From contig JBAIAC010000007.1 in assembly GCA_037349315.1 (NCBI GenBank), positions 21,890,501-21,954,500 on the forward strand: DNA of 64,000 nucleotides, written 5' to 3'. The notes below the pieces were generated by a model. The model was not told where the DNA came from. It saw only the letters and a program-made list of their open reading frames with translations, and did not search any database. Positions 55,277 through 64,000 of the stretch are shown here, one piece after another. Each line of letters starts with the position of its first letter. The stretch's first letter is position 1. A program made the position numbers and the translations under genes. This DNA comes from Chelydra serpentina (lineage: Eukaryota; Chordata; Testudines; Chelydridae).

Positions 55277-56840
55277 AGAAGTTTAACTGACTAACAAATT
55301 AATATTTTGATATTTAAATCAAAAAAACACCCAAACTTTCCCACAGCAACCCTCCACCTTACTCCTAGCTCCCTGAAGGGGTTGTGACTGGCACAGCATA
55401 CACCATACGCAAGAGCATGGAGTATCCCCCTTCAGAGGCTATCCATGCTTGCCAATAGTGGGGGAGACAGAGTGAGGGCAGCCGGCTTCAGTAGTGTTAC
55501 TGAGCATACTCAGTCTGTGTGAGCATGCTCAGTAAAAACCAAGCAGCAAATCTGAGGGGGCACGTGACCCTGCATGCCATCCTGCCCATGCATCGCCACT
55601 GTTGCAGAGCTCCGTTTTAGCTAGATAGAAAGCTACTTACCTAGCTCTATTTAAAGTGCAGAAAGGCATGTTGGGTTGGGCCTGCTAATGGTGCATTGGG
55701 CTTTTCCTGAGGCTTTTACGAAGTCTGAGGATTGTTATTTTCACAGAATAGTTGTTCAGGCAGCTTGGTGGTGGTGGTGGTGGAGAATGGAATTCATCCC
55801 CCTCGCCCTCTTCCTCCCACTCCAACCTTAGCATGGAATTCTCTGCATCCACCAGCCACAAGATTAGGCAATGCAGCCCTTCCAAGATGACTATTCCAGC
55901 CTACTGGGAGCTTATGTGACACTGGCTCCATGTCACAGATCCCATTGTCCTTCCCGGACCTGCCCCAATCCATCTATCAATGGTACGTCTACGCTGCAGA
56001 CACGGGGTGTGACTTCAGCCTGCGTATACACACCTGAGCCAGCTTTAATCTAGCTAGGTTAGGTACCAGAGCAGCAAGAAGCAGCAGCACAGGCTGCAGT
56101 GTGGGCTAGCTGCCCAAGTAATTACCCAGGTTTCTAGGTGGGTTTGTACAGCCCTGCTGAAGCCTGTGCTGCTGTGGTCCAGTGTCTGAGCTAGGTAAAT
56201 TAAAGCTTGCTCGGGTATGTATACAAACCTAATGATGGTGGAGTAGACATCTTATGTGATGCCTGTCATAATGGTGTCTGAGTGCCTTCTCCTCCTGCCC
56301 ACACAACCCCACCTCTGTGCAAGTGATGAAGGGAGCCTGACACCAGTGTGACACTCATAGTATGCATTAGGGGTCATGTAATTCGCTGTCAGTTGTTTGA
56401 ATAGATTGTGTAAAATAAGGGCCTAGACTTCGCTGTGCAAGGATTGCAGGATTGAGCTTTAAATCCAAAGGCACTGCAACAAATAAATACCCCGTGGTGG
56501 TGGAATAAAGTACTCTCGTTTCCCTAAAGTGACTAGTATTTGAGGTCCAAAATGCCTGATCCAGTATATTCCAGGTAAGGTGGCACCGGGACGGTCTTAA
56601 TAATCACTTACTAGAAGTGTATTTAAAGTCGCTCTTCTTTTGGTCAATAGCAGCCCCTTACATTTTCTGAGCTTGATGGGAGCACTGCATTACACCTCGT
56701 TGTGTGGCCATGTTGCACTACTTTCCACATGACCTGCAGCCAGAAAGATACATATAGGCAGCCGTAGCTTTTATTAACCCCCCTGCAAACATCTAAACTA
56801 ATTACAGTATCTTAAATAAAGATCACTAATTTCCTTATTA
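55277..56840. other. Intergenic stretch, no gene seen
   Basis: It holds a (GGT)n tract at about 55766-55784 and a MITE-like element at 55983-56232. No gene recognised. Confidence 0.5.
55983..56232. repeat. Harbinger-like MITE fragment
   Basis: The left end GTACGTCTACGCTGCAGAC and the right 'CTCGGGTATGTATACAAACC' resemble the GTCTACACT class. Internal 'CTAGCTAGGTTAGG'/'CTGAGCTAGGTAAATTAAAGC' and 'GGCTGCAGTGTGGGCTAGC' motifs are inverted relatives. Confidence 0.45.
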
Positions 56841-56959
56841 ACCATGCTACTTAAATAGCCAACTTAAAATATATTTATTGTGGCTAAACAAGTAACACCT
56901 GTACATACCTGTTTACCCACCAAAAATATATTTTAAGTTGGCTATTTAAGTAGCATGGT
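56841..56959. repeat. Near-perfect 119-nt hairpin with 36-bp perfect outer arms
   Basis: Arms 56841-56876 (start ACCATGCTACTTAAATAGCC) and 56924-56959 (end GCTATTTAAGTAGCATGGT) are exact reverse complements over 36 bp. Inside, 56880-56894 and 56906-56920 pair over 15 bp with two mismatches, leaving an 11-base loop. It is not flanked by a clear target duplication and belongs to no repeat I recognise. It could be a young fold-back MITE or the template of a long hairpin RNA. Confidence 0.9.
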
Positions 56960-58180
56960 AACTACATGTACAGCAGTGACTTGCAGTAAATGTTAAATCG
57001 TTATCCTAGTCAATTCAGTGACCTCAATGGGAGTGGGTTTTGGTCCCTATTGCAGTGGTCACCTAGATTGCCCATAATTACCATAATGTTTACATAGATA
57101 CAATATGGAATGCAAGGGATTGTTTGAGTTTTCCTTAATATGAACCCAACTGTACCCTTAACCTCAATGAGATAAACAAACATGAATTAAAGGGAATTGT
57201 ACAGACAAAAAGGATGAGTCTGTAAGGTGTGGAGTGCCTTCAAATTCAGCTGACTTCATTGGGAGCTAGGGGGTTCTCAGCACCTTGTAGGATCAAGGAC
57301 AGAACAAGGGCATGGTGCATTTTTGTCATCTATGCACTCTTAAGTATTGTACATACAGATCAGTGATACGTAGTTGTTCTTAAGATAGATGGCCAGTCTC
57401 CAATTCGAACGGTAAACTAAAGTCTCACAGGCACACTCACCAACGTGTTTTTTGCTTTGGGACACTAAAAGGGCTCCGTGACTATTGTACTACACCAGGT
57501 ATGAAAGCGAACACTGGAAGGACAATAGAGGTTAAGTGGTAAGGCAAAGTGGGTGTGCATTGCAGCAATTCAGCAGAGGGAGTGAGAGGGTAACTTGTAA
57601 CCAAGTAGACTGTGGCAAAGGGTTCAGGCTGCATAATTAATTAAAGGGAGGTACTCATGGAAGTGAGCCTAGGGAGGCTTTGAATTCCCCACCTGGGCTC
57701 CAGGGAGCTCTGTGCTGGAGCCCTCTGTTTGTAAGCTATCCACTGAGAGAAAGCCGCTTTCCTTCCGTTTAGCTTATAGTTTGTCTGACTCTGTTTGGGG
57801 CACTCTGTCTCTCATTCTCACAGCTTTGTCTGTCAGTAGCTTGCAGAGTTTCAGCATTTAGCTACCTGAGGCATGGGTGGAGAATTAAAAACCTCAGCAG
57901 GCCCTTTAAGCATGGAACCTCAGCCTATTGCCATGTTCTGCCTGACTTCTTACGCTCTTAGTCGCTCACCGCAATGAACACATGTTTTGCCAATGCCATT
58001 TAGGTGTCAGACTGAAAATATAATCCATATCTCCATTCAGAGTATCCCATTTGCTCATGCAAACAGGCATTAGGTAACAAACTGGCTACTGTATTTTATG
58101 GACCACTGGACTCTACTAGTTAGAATCAGAGCTACTCAACTGTGACTCTCATGCATTATACTGCTAACAGCCAACAAAAA
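56960..58180. other. Intergenic stretch, no gene seen
   Basis: Nothing recognised apart from low-level repeat-like sequence near 57540-57850. Confidence 0.45.
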
Positions 58181-58182
58181 TG

Positions 58183-58342
58183 CTCTTTTAGTTCAAGTGG
58201 TAGGGACTGTGCTTGTTGAACAGGAAGATGTGGGTTCTAATCTTGTTTTCTCCATGGCCACAGTCTGCAGAAGAAAATTGGTTATAATCTGAATGTGCAA
58301 CACAAATTGGGCAAGTAGGGTAAGAACCCATTTGGCTCCTTA
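58183..58342 (+). repeat. tRNA-like SINE head followed by a 66-bp repeat unit
   Basis: 'TAGTTCAAGTGGTAGGGAC' near 58188 and 'GGGTTCTAATCTTG' near 58233 resemble pol III A and B boxes of a tRNA-derived SINE. The body continues into 58277-58342, which recurs inverted at 59763-59828. The SINE assignment is tentative; the repetition is certain. Confidence 0.45.
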
Positions 58343-59762
58343 TCCACACATGCACACCATTATATATGGGTGAGATGAATGTTTCTTGTTTGTTTTGATG
58401 TATAACTCTGCATATGCATACACAAGCACCAAGTCTGGGCTCTAAGCACCTTTGCCAAAATTATAAACACAAGCAACTCAAACCCCAAATTAAAAAAATA
58501 AACCACAATAAATTCCAACCCAAACAGTAACTTCCTCCCCCATAAATGGCAGCCCCTATTGTGCCTCTCCCTCCCCCCAAAGCCTAGGTCAATAGATCTC
58601 ACAGCAGTCCTGACATTTAGAGGTTTGGGCTATTTTGGAACAAGGCCTGAGCAGCTTCCAAAGTCAGGATCCCTCATGGAGAGCACCATGCTGACAGTGC
58701 TGCCTTATGTACTCTAGCTCAAGCTGATCACAACAGTGAGAGTACAGCACCTGGAAAAGAGACCATCTCTCAAGCAGGGAAGTACCAGGCTATTTAGGGC
58801 TTTGTAGGTCAAACCCAACATCTTAATAATAATTAATTAACTCTGTTCTGTAGATCTCAAGGTGCTGCACAAAGGAGGAGTAAGTATCGTTATCCCCATT
58901 TTATAGCTGGGGAAACTGAAGTGAGGGCAACAGACTGATGGCTGGCCCAACTCTATTGACTCCTACCCCAGTGCCCTATCCACTTGGCCATGCTTTCTCC
59001 CCTCAGAATGTTTAACCCATAGAAAATGGACACTACATAAATAGTTGTGCTGTAACCTATGTATCTTTCCATTTTCTATACCTATAGAAATTCAATCAGC
59101 TTTCTAAAAATGTAGCAATCCTCACTACTAGGACTGGTTGTTACCCAGCTGCTTTTAAATCTTAATGACTACAAAGGCTTCTTCATTAAAATATACAAAT
59201 TAAAAAAAATCCTTCCTTATGAAACCTACCCTTTGTAGCTCCATTTATTATGAAATGAAGGTAGCTTGCAAAAATTGCAATCACAAGGTGCAATGATAAA
59301 GAGAATGCCCTGGCACTGTGGTTTGAATCTATTTTTGGTGCATAGAAAGTGCAGTCATAATCACCTAGAATAGGTTCGGTATAAATGAGGTGCCACTGCA
59401 GAATATCAGCTGTAACAACCCAGGGCATTTTCAACCTGGGCTGGGGTCTACTTTGGTGCCTTAGCTGTTCATCTGAACATTCACATAGAACATGTGATCA
59501 GTAGTGGTTAATGCTGACAGATATTTGGGCCTGTGCCACTATCACTCATCAAATCTAAACACACCTCTGGTTCCACAACACATCGTATACAATTATACTA
59601 TCAGTTCAGATCATCTGCAGTTACAGCATATTTCACACTTCTAGTAGCACCGTTCCCACTCCCCCCGCCCCCCAATGAAGCTACATTTAAGCTGCACTGA
59701 TTCAATACAAGCAGCTATATTTTTAGCACCATGCACAGGGCGTGAACCATTGCACCGTTATT
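58343..59762. other. Spacer between inverted repeat copies, no gene seen
   Basis: It holds a MIR-like fragment at about 58845-58990 on the minus strand ('TTATCCCCATTTTATAGCTGGGGAAACTGAAG'). No transposase-like ORF lies between the inverted copies. Confidence 0.5.
58845..58990 (-). repeat. MIR-type ancient SINE fragment
   Basis: 'TCTCAAGGTGCTGCACAAAGG', 'TTATCCCCATTTTATAGCTG' and 'GGGGAAACTGAAGTGAGG' follow the reversed MIR/L2-like order. The part corresponding to the tRNA head is decayed. Confidence 0.6.
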
Positions 59763-59828
59763 TAAAGAGCCAAATGGGTTCTTACCCTACTTGACCAATT
59801 TGTGTTGCACATTCAGATTATAACCAAT
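59763..59828 (-). repeat. Inverted copy of the 66-bp unit at 58277-58342
   Basis: The reverse complement of this segment matches 58277-58342 at 64 of 66 positions, starting ATTGGTTATAATCTGAATGT on the repeat strand. Neighbouring sequence outside the 66 bp does not match clearly. Confidence 0.9.
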
Positions 59829-60964
59829 CTGTGGACAGTGAAGTTTCCCACTGATGCTAATGCAAGTCAGGTGGCTAACTCTCCCCCATAACTCACTGAA
59901 GATTCAGCCCAAGACACCTTGTCAATTCTGCATTGAAAACACATTGAAAATTCACTTAATCTGCATGTGGTTATTGCTCCACCAGATTTATTATAGATAT
60001 TAAGCCTGTAACTCCAAATAAAATAACCCCAAAACCCGTGAACTCGAACAAAGCCTTTAAATAAAATCTTGTCAAATAAAAACTTCAAACTCAGGTTAAT
60101 CTGCTGAGCTGCAGCATTTCTCCACTGAGGGTGTGACTGGTGTGCACTACAATTGGCTCTGCACCTTGACCAGAGTGTCCATCCAATCTGGCATGACTGA
60201 ACTTTATTTTCATTTGTAGCTACAAGTATTGTAAGATCAACATTCATTTTTCCATTAGGAAAAGAAAATCTCTATGAGGAGCCATGAGGTTAAGAATTGT
60301 AACTAAAAATGTTTTACCTTCAAACTGTTCAAGTGGTTAATCCCCAGCCCATGTTGTTTCTGTTAAATCATTCAGCTCCCTGCTTCGCTTGGTTATTTTT
60401 TCTGCAAGTTGTATCAGGGTGAGCTTGATCATGCAGTTTTCACAGGCCCATAGTCAGAGTGTGTTGCACGCAACAAGGACTGCACGTTGAGACCCAGTAG
60501 ATCAGCAATCCTGAGTAGCTGATTGCAAATAAGCAATGCAACTGTACCAACTAATTTAGAATAGGTCCTATTGTTCCCTCCCGGAAAGAAGCCTGAAAGG
60601 ACAATAACAAATTCAGCTGGAGATTATGGGTAGAATTCTGAAGTACTTAAGTGATTTAGGTGCCTAAATACCATTGAATTTTGATGGGATTTGGACACTT
60701 TAAAAACCTTTACTCCGAGGTTAACATCCTGGCCTGTCCTCCGATTTTCCTGTCCCAAGGGCCAGAGCTTAAGCCTCTGGCATTCACAGGAGGTTTGGGC
60801 CTCTGAACCCCTAGATGTCACATGGTCTTCAGGGAAATCCTATCGATCTCTGAAGCAGACAATCTCTGATTCATGGTTCTGTCAGTAGGAGCCATTCTCT
60901 GCCCTAGCAGATACTTCCAAACCCTGCCCTCTCATGGAGCATTCAGTCTGCAAAGAGGTTCATT
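59829..60964. other. Intergenic stretch, no gene seen
   Basis: AT-rich; no gene or repeat recognised. Confidence 0.5.
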
Positions 60965-60972
60965 ACATAAAG

Positions 60973-61520
60973 CAGGCCTGCACAACTCGTAAAGCGGCAA
61001 GGGCCATATTACTCCAAAGAAAACAGTTGAGGGCCGAACCCCCCCGACCCCGTGGAAACACCCCCCCCCCCCCCAGCGCCACCCGCCCCGTGGAAACAAC
61101 CCCTCCTTCCCCAGCGCTGGGGTGTGGAAGCCTGTAGAGGGGGAAAGAAACAGCGTGCATAGGGTGACCAGATCACAGCAGTAAACTAGGACCCGCCCCC
61201 TCCCCTCTTGGCCCCACCATCACACCCCTCTTTAACCCCCCAGGGGTCACTATATTACTGCACACAACAGTCAATCAATGCAGTTGTAGATAAATCGCCG
61301 CCTGTTCATCTGCATGCCCGCTGCTGGCCTCTTACCTTCTGCCACTGCCCCCACCCCCTGCTGCTGGCTCACCCTCACTCCCCAGCCTGCCACTGGCCTC
61401 TTCACCAACCCTCCGTTGGCTTGCCCCACCCCGCCGCTTGCCTACTCACCCCCTTGCGGGCCGCACAGTGAGCCCACGCGGGCCGCATGCGGCCCCCGGG
61501 CCGCATGTTGTGCAGGCCTG
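60973..61520. mobile_element. Non-autonomous hAT element with exact 8-bp target duplication
   Basis: The 548-bp element starts CAGGCCTGCACAAC and ends GTTGTGCAGGCCTG, a perfect 14-bp inverted repeat. It is flanked by ACATAAAG at 60965-60972 and 61521-61528. It is GC-rich, with a C run at about 61059-61074 and a CT-rich interior (61300-61450), and has no transposase. It is the intact-length relative of the composite element at 29899-30732. Confidence 0.9.
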
Positions 61521-61528
61521 ACATAAAG

Positions 61529-62536
61529 TAACACTCCCTGTGACGTGCAGCATGGGGACAGTGATACTGCAGAATGTGGCTTTGCCCTCTCCCAGTCTGC
61601 ACAGCATGCAGGGCCTATGAAGGGCTTCTATGTGATAGTTAGACCTGCAGGAGCTGGGGAATTACCCTCGAGCCCTGCTGCTCCTCCTTCATCATGCTTA
61701 CCAGTAGGGACTCTCCTCCATGCAGGAAAGTGGAGGGCCGATAGGGGGCCATGCACTTACCTGTGTGAACGCTATACAGGCACAAGTACAGAGTCATAAA
61801 ACAAAATAATGCAAAAGCGGTATCAATCAAAAGCCTTTTCTTCCCAGAATGGGAGACAATCCGGCACAGAGTCAGGTGGTTTCTCAAGAGGCCAGAGACA
61901 CTAACAGAGACAGATGCTCCTTAGTCAACCAGGGAAAGCATCAAATCACAAGTAAAATAATTGTGTACCGTGGTGATTGGTTCCCTAGAACTACTACAAC
62001 AGACAGATGTATGTAAGGAACATCTAGTGGCCTGAAGAGATCGAACCCATCATGTGACCAGAGAGCACTGAAGGAATTGCAGTGCTTTGGTTAAACACTG
62101 AGCAGTTACCCTTGGCACTTCCTGAACACATGCATACACAAATAAACCAGCATTCAACCACAACTGCACTCACACTCATCTGAAAAAAAATCCCAAGGCA
62201 CAGAAGATTAAAGCCAAACCAAACGGACGTTTGAGTTTCATTTTTTTTAAACGTTCTGTCCCCACTTTTTTTTTTTATTGTTTTAGGAATTGGTTTCTTT
62301 AGTTTATACCATAGCCTTCCCTCATTGAGCTGCCCTAAAGTATTAGCAGAATAAACATATAAACCGAAATTAATCCTTGGTGTAACTCCATTGAATTTGG
62401 CTTGTTTTCCTTTTCGTTCCTCAGCCAGAGGAGCTGGAGGGTGTGGTAAGCATACAGTCATGCAAAGAATGTGTGTCTGTGTAAAGTGATACCAATTAAA
62501 TGTGATATTTTTAACAATAATAAAATGTCTTGTGTT
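61529..62536. other. Intergenic stretch, no gene seen
   Basis: No gene recognised. A 198-codon ORF on the minus strand at 62024-62620 has no recognisable domain and is judged to be chance. Confidence 0.5.
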
Positions 62537-62795
62537 GAAGGCACTGGACTGGGGTTCAAGAGATGAGGGTTCATTTCCTGACTCTGCCACAGACACTCGG
62601 TGTGACCCTGGGCACATCACTTTGTATCTCAGTTCTCATCTGTAAAATGGGGGTGGTAATACTTCTTTTCTCCCATCCTTTGTCTGTCTTATCTACTTAG
62701 AATGTAATCTCTTTGGAGCAGGAACTGTCTCTAGCTGTGTTTAGAGAGAGTCTATTAGAGCACAACTGTGATATCACTTGGTGTCTCCAGGTTAT
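62537..62795 (+). repeat. MIR-type ancient SINE
   Basis: In forward order: 'GGCACTGGACTGGGGTTCAAGAGA', 'GACTCTGCCACAGACACTCG', 'GTGTGACCCTGGGCACATCAC', 'ATCTGTAAAATGGGGGTGG', then an L2/MIR-like tail 'CTCTTTGGAGCAGGAACTGTC'. This is one of the most complete copies in the window. Confidence 0.75.
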
Positions 62796-63258
62796 TTTGT
62801 GATACAAGATTGGGGAAGGTAGAGGGAGGTATTTGAAAGAAGGAGATAAAGATCCAAGTGAAAATAATAGCAAAATGTAGGTTAGGCCCAAACTGCAAAT
62901 TCAAATCTGGACCTGATTTTAAGATGTTTGGATCTAGGATTTTGGTACAGCCCATTGTTGGAATAAGAGCAGACAATGAAATATTGAACATGACGCCATT
63001 TCCATACACCCTCAAGCTTTTCAGGTGTTCAAATCCTGGGGGCTTGCTTTGGTTTGAACAAAATACAGGAGAAGTTCCAGTCTGAAGAACAGAGTGAAAT
63101 TTGCTCCATCCAGTCAAGCTCCCCAAATTTCCTCTCTAAACCAGGGAGCAGTAAAAGCTAGGGAGATTAATGTAAAAGCATTGTCACACAATTGGTAGGA
63201 ACATCCCTAGGGCTATACGGCAATACTGCATTCAGATACTCAGTATGTGTTCCACCTC
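62796..63258. other. Intergenic stretch, no gene seen
   Basis: No gene or repeat recognised. Confidence 0.5.
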
Positions 63259-63261
63259 TTA

Positions 63262-63548
63262 GGTATGTCTACACTGCAGCTGAGAGTGCCTTTAAAAGCA
63301 GAGCACATTAGACATGAATTCACAAGACAACACAGGAACGAGCCTCCTAACCTGGGCAGATAGATTTGTGCTAGTTTGGCTTGAACTAACATGTTAAAAA
63401 TAGGAGTGTGGACGTTGTGGCTTGAGCCACAGCTAGCCAGTTTCTGCCTGAGCTGCAACATCCAGAGCGCTATTTTCAGCACGCTAGCTAGTGCAAGTCT
63501 GTCTGCCTGGGCTGGGAGGCTCACTCCCTGCTGCAGGGTAGACATACT
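63262..63548. mobile_element. Harbinger-like MITE
   Basis: It starts GGTATGTCTACACTGCAGC after TTA (63259-63261) and ends CTGCTGCAGGGTAGACATAC, giving inverted ends of about 18 bp. The interior has 'GTGGCTTGAGCCAC' type palindromes. It is noncoding. Confidence 0.65.
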
Positions 63549-64000
63549 GTCCTTGTCTGAGCATGGCACAAGTGCTTGCACTGAGATCACTTCTGAGAAG
63601 AGAACCAGGCCAGGGTCCAAGGGGGAAGGCCGGTCCTAGATTTAGCAGGTTCCTGTATGAAGTAACAGATGTAGGTTCTCGTCTGCTCTCTTACAACCTA
63701 TACTCAGGGCCCCCACACCTCTGAGTTACCCATGACTTTCCCAATCCCTGTCTGCCTTCCCTGCTAGTTTGTGTGGCTCTTTGGTTTCTGATGAGTGTCC
63801 TGCATGGACTGGGAAGTCTAGAGGAGCTGACATGCAATTTTCCAAACATGGAGCAGGAGAGAGCCATTAGGGAATTCAGCTTCTGCCACCAACCACTGGC
63901 ACCAGCATCAGACAGGCCTACAGATGGGGGACTGGGGTGACACTCTGGCTGGCAGACTAAGTATGACACATTATGTAGCTGCCTAGGTGACATAAGTCTG
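63549..64000. other. Intergenic end of window, no gene seen
   Basis: No recognisable gene or repeat; chance ORFs only. Confidence 0.45.

Noticed and set aside
62024..62620. 198-codon minus-strand ORF
   Set aside because: No recognisable domain. It overlaps a MIR copy and low-complexity A/T runs, so it is probably a chance ORF.

Overview
The window is vertebrate nuclear DNA and most likely comes from a turtle, probably a hidden-necked (cryptodiran) one. The reasons are AT-rich intergenic sequence, one compact intron-containing homeobox gene, a CR1 LINE, a tRNA-derived SINE with a CR1-like tail (the Cry/PolIII-SINE type known from turtles), many short hAT and Harbinger-like elements with the 'GTCTACACT' type of end, and a Gypsy element of a kind known from reptiles. 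The species cannot be read from this sequence. There is no sign of prokaryotic DNA.

The only host protein-coding gene I can support is goosecoid (GSC) on the + strand: exons at 22002-22323, 22693-22952 and 23372-23524, encoding 244 residues. Both introns are short and GT-AG. A TATA box lies at 21745, homeodomain-type TAAT/GATTA sites lie upstream, and a poly(A) signal lies at 23652. A second, very GC-rich island at about 24.2-25.3 kb, just downstream of GSC, has no recognisable gene and may be a separate promoter or regulatory island. About 16-21.5 kb, upstream of GSC, is unusually poor in recognisable repeats, as expected of a developmental-gene regulatory domain.

The rest is intergenic and dominated by mobile elements. 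From left to right: a Harbinger-type element with a broken Myb/SANT-like gene and a nested MITE (1-1206); short hAT elements with exact 8-bp target duplications (3.8, 13.6, 31.0 and 61.0 kb); a Penelope-like fragment inserted as a fold-back with a 13-bp target duplication (9.7 kb); a CR1 fragment (9.8-10.1 kb); several MITEs with long terminal inverted repeats (11.0, 13.5-15.3, 28.9 and 32 kb); a larger hAT with a replaced interior (29.9-30.7 kb); a 5' LTR plus degenerate gag-protease-integrase-(start of RT) of a Gmr1-type Gypsy element (34.5-38.5 kb); hAT elements at 45.8 and 50.5 kb; a SINE and a nearly open CR1 LINE (52.6-55.3 kb); a 119-nt near-perfect hairpin (56.8 kb); an inverted 66-bp duplication (58.3/59.8 kb); and MIR-type ancient SINE fragments throughout.

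No new multi-gene system is evident. The observations most worth following are the Gmr1-type domain order with a SCAN-like capsid, the fold-back Penelope-like insertion, the long perfect hairpin at 56.8 kb, and the unexplained GC island downstream of GSC. All element names come from recognition by eye; no database search was run.
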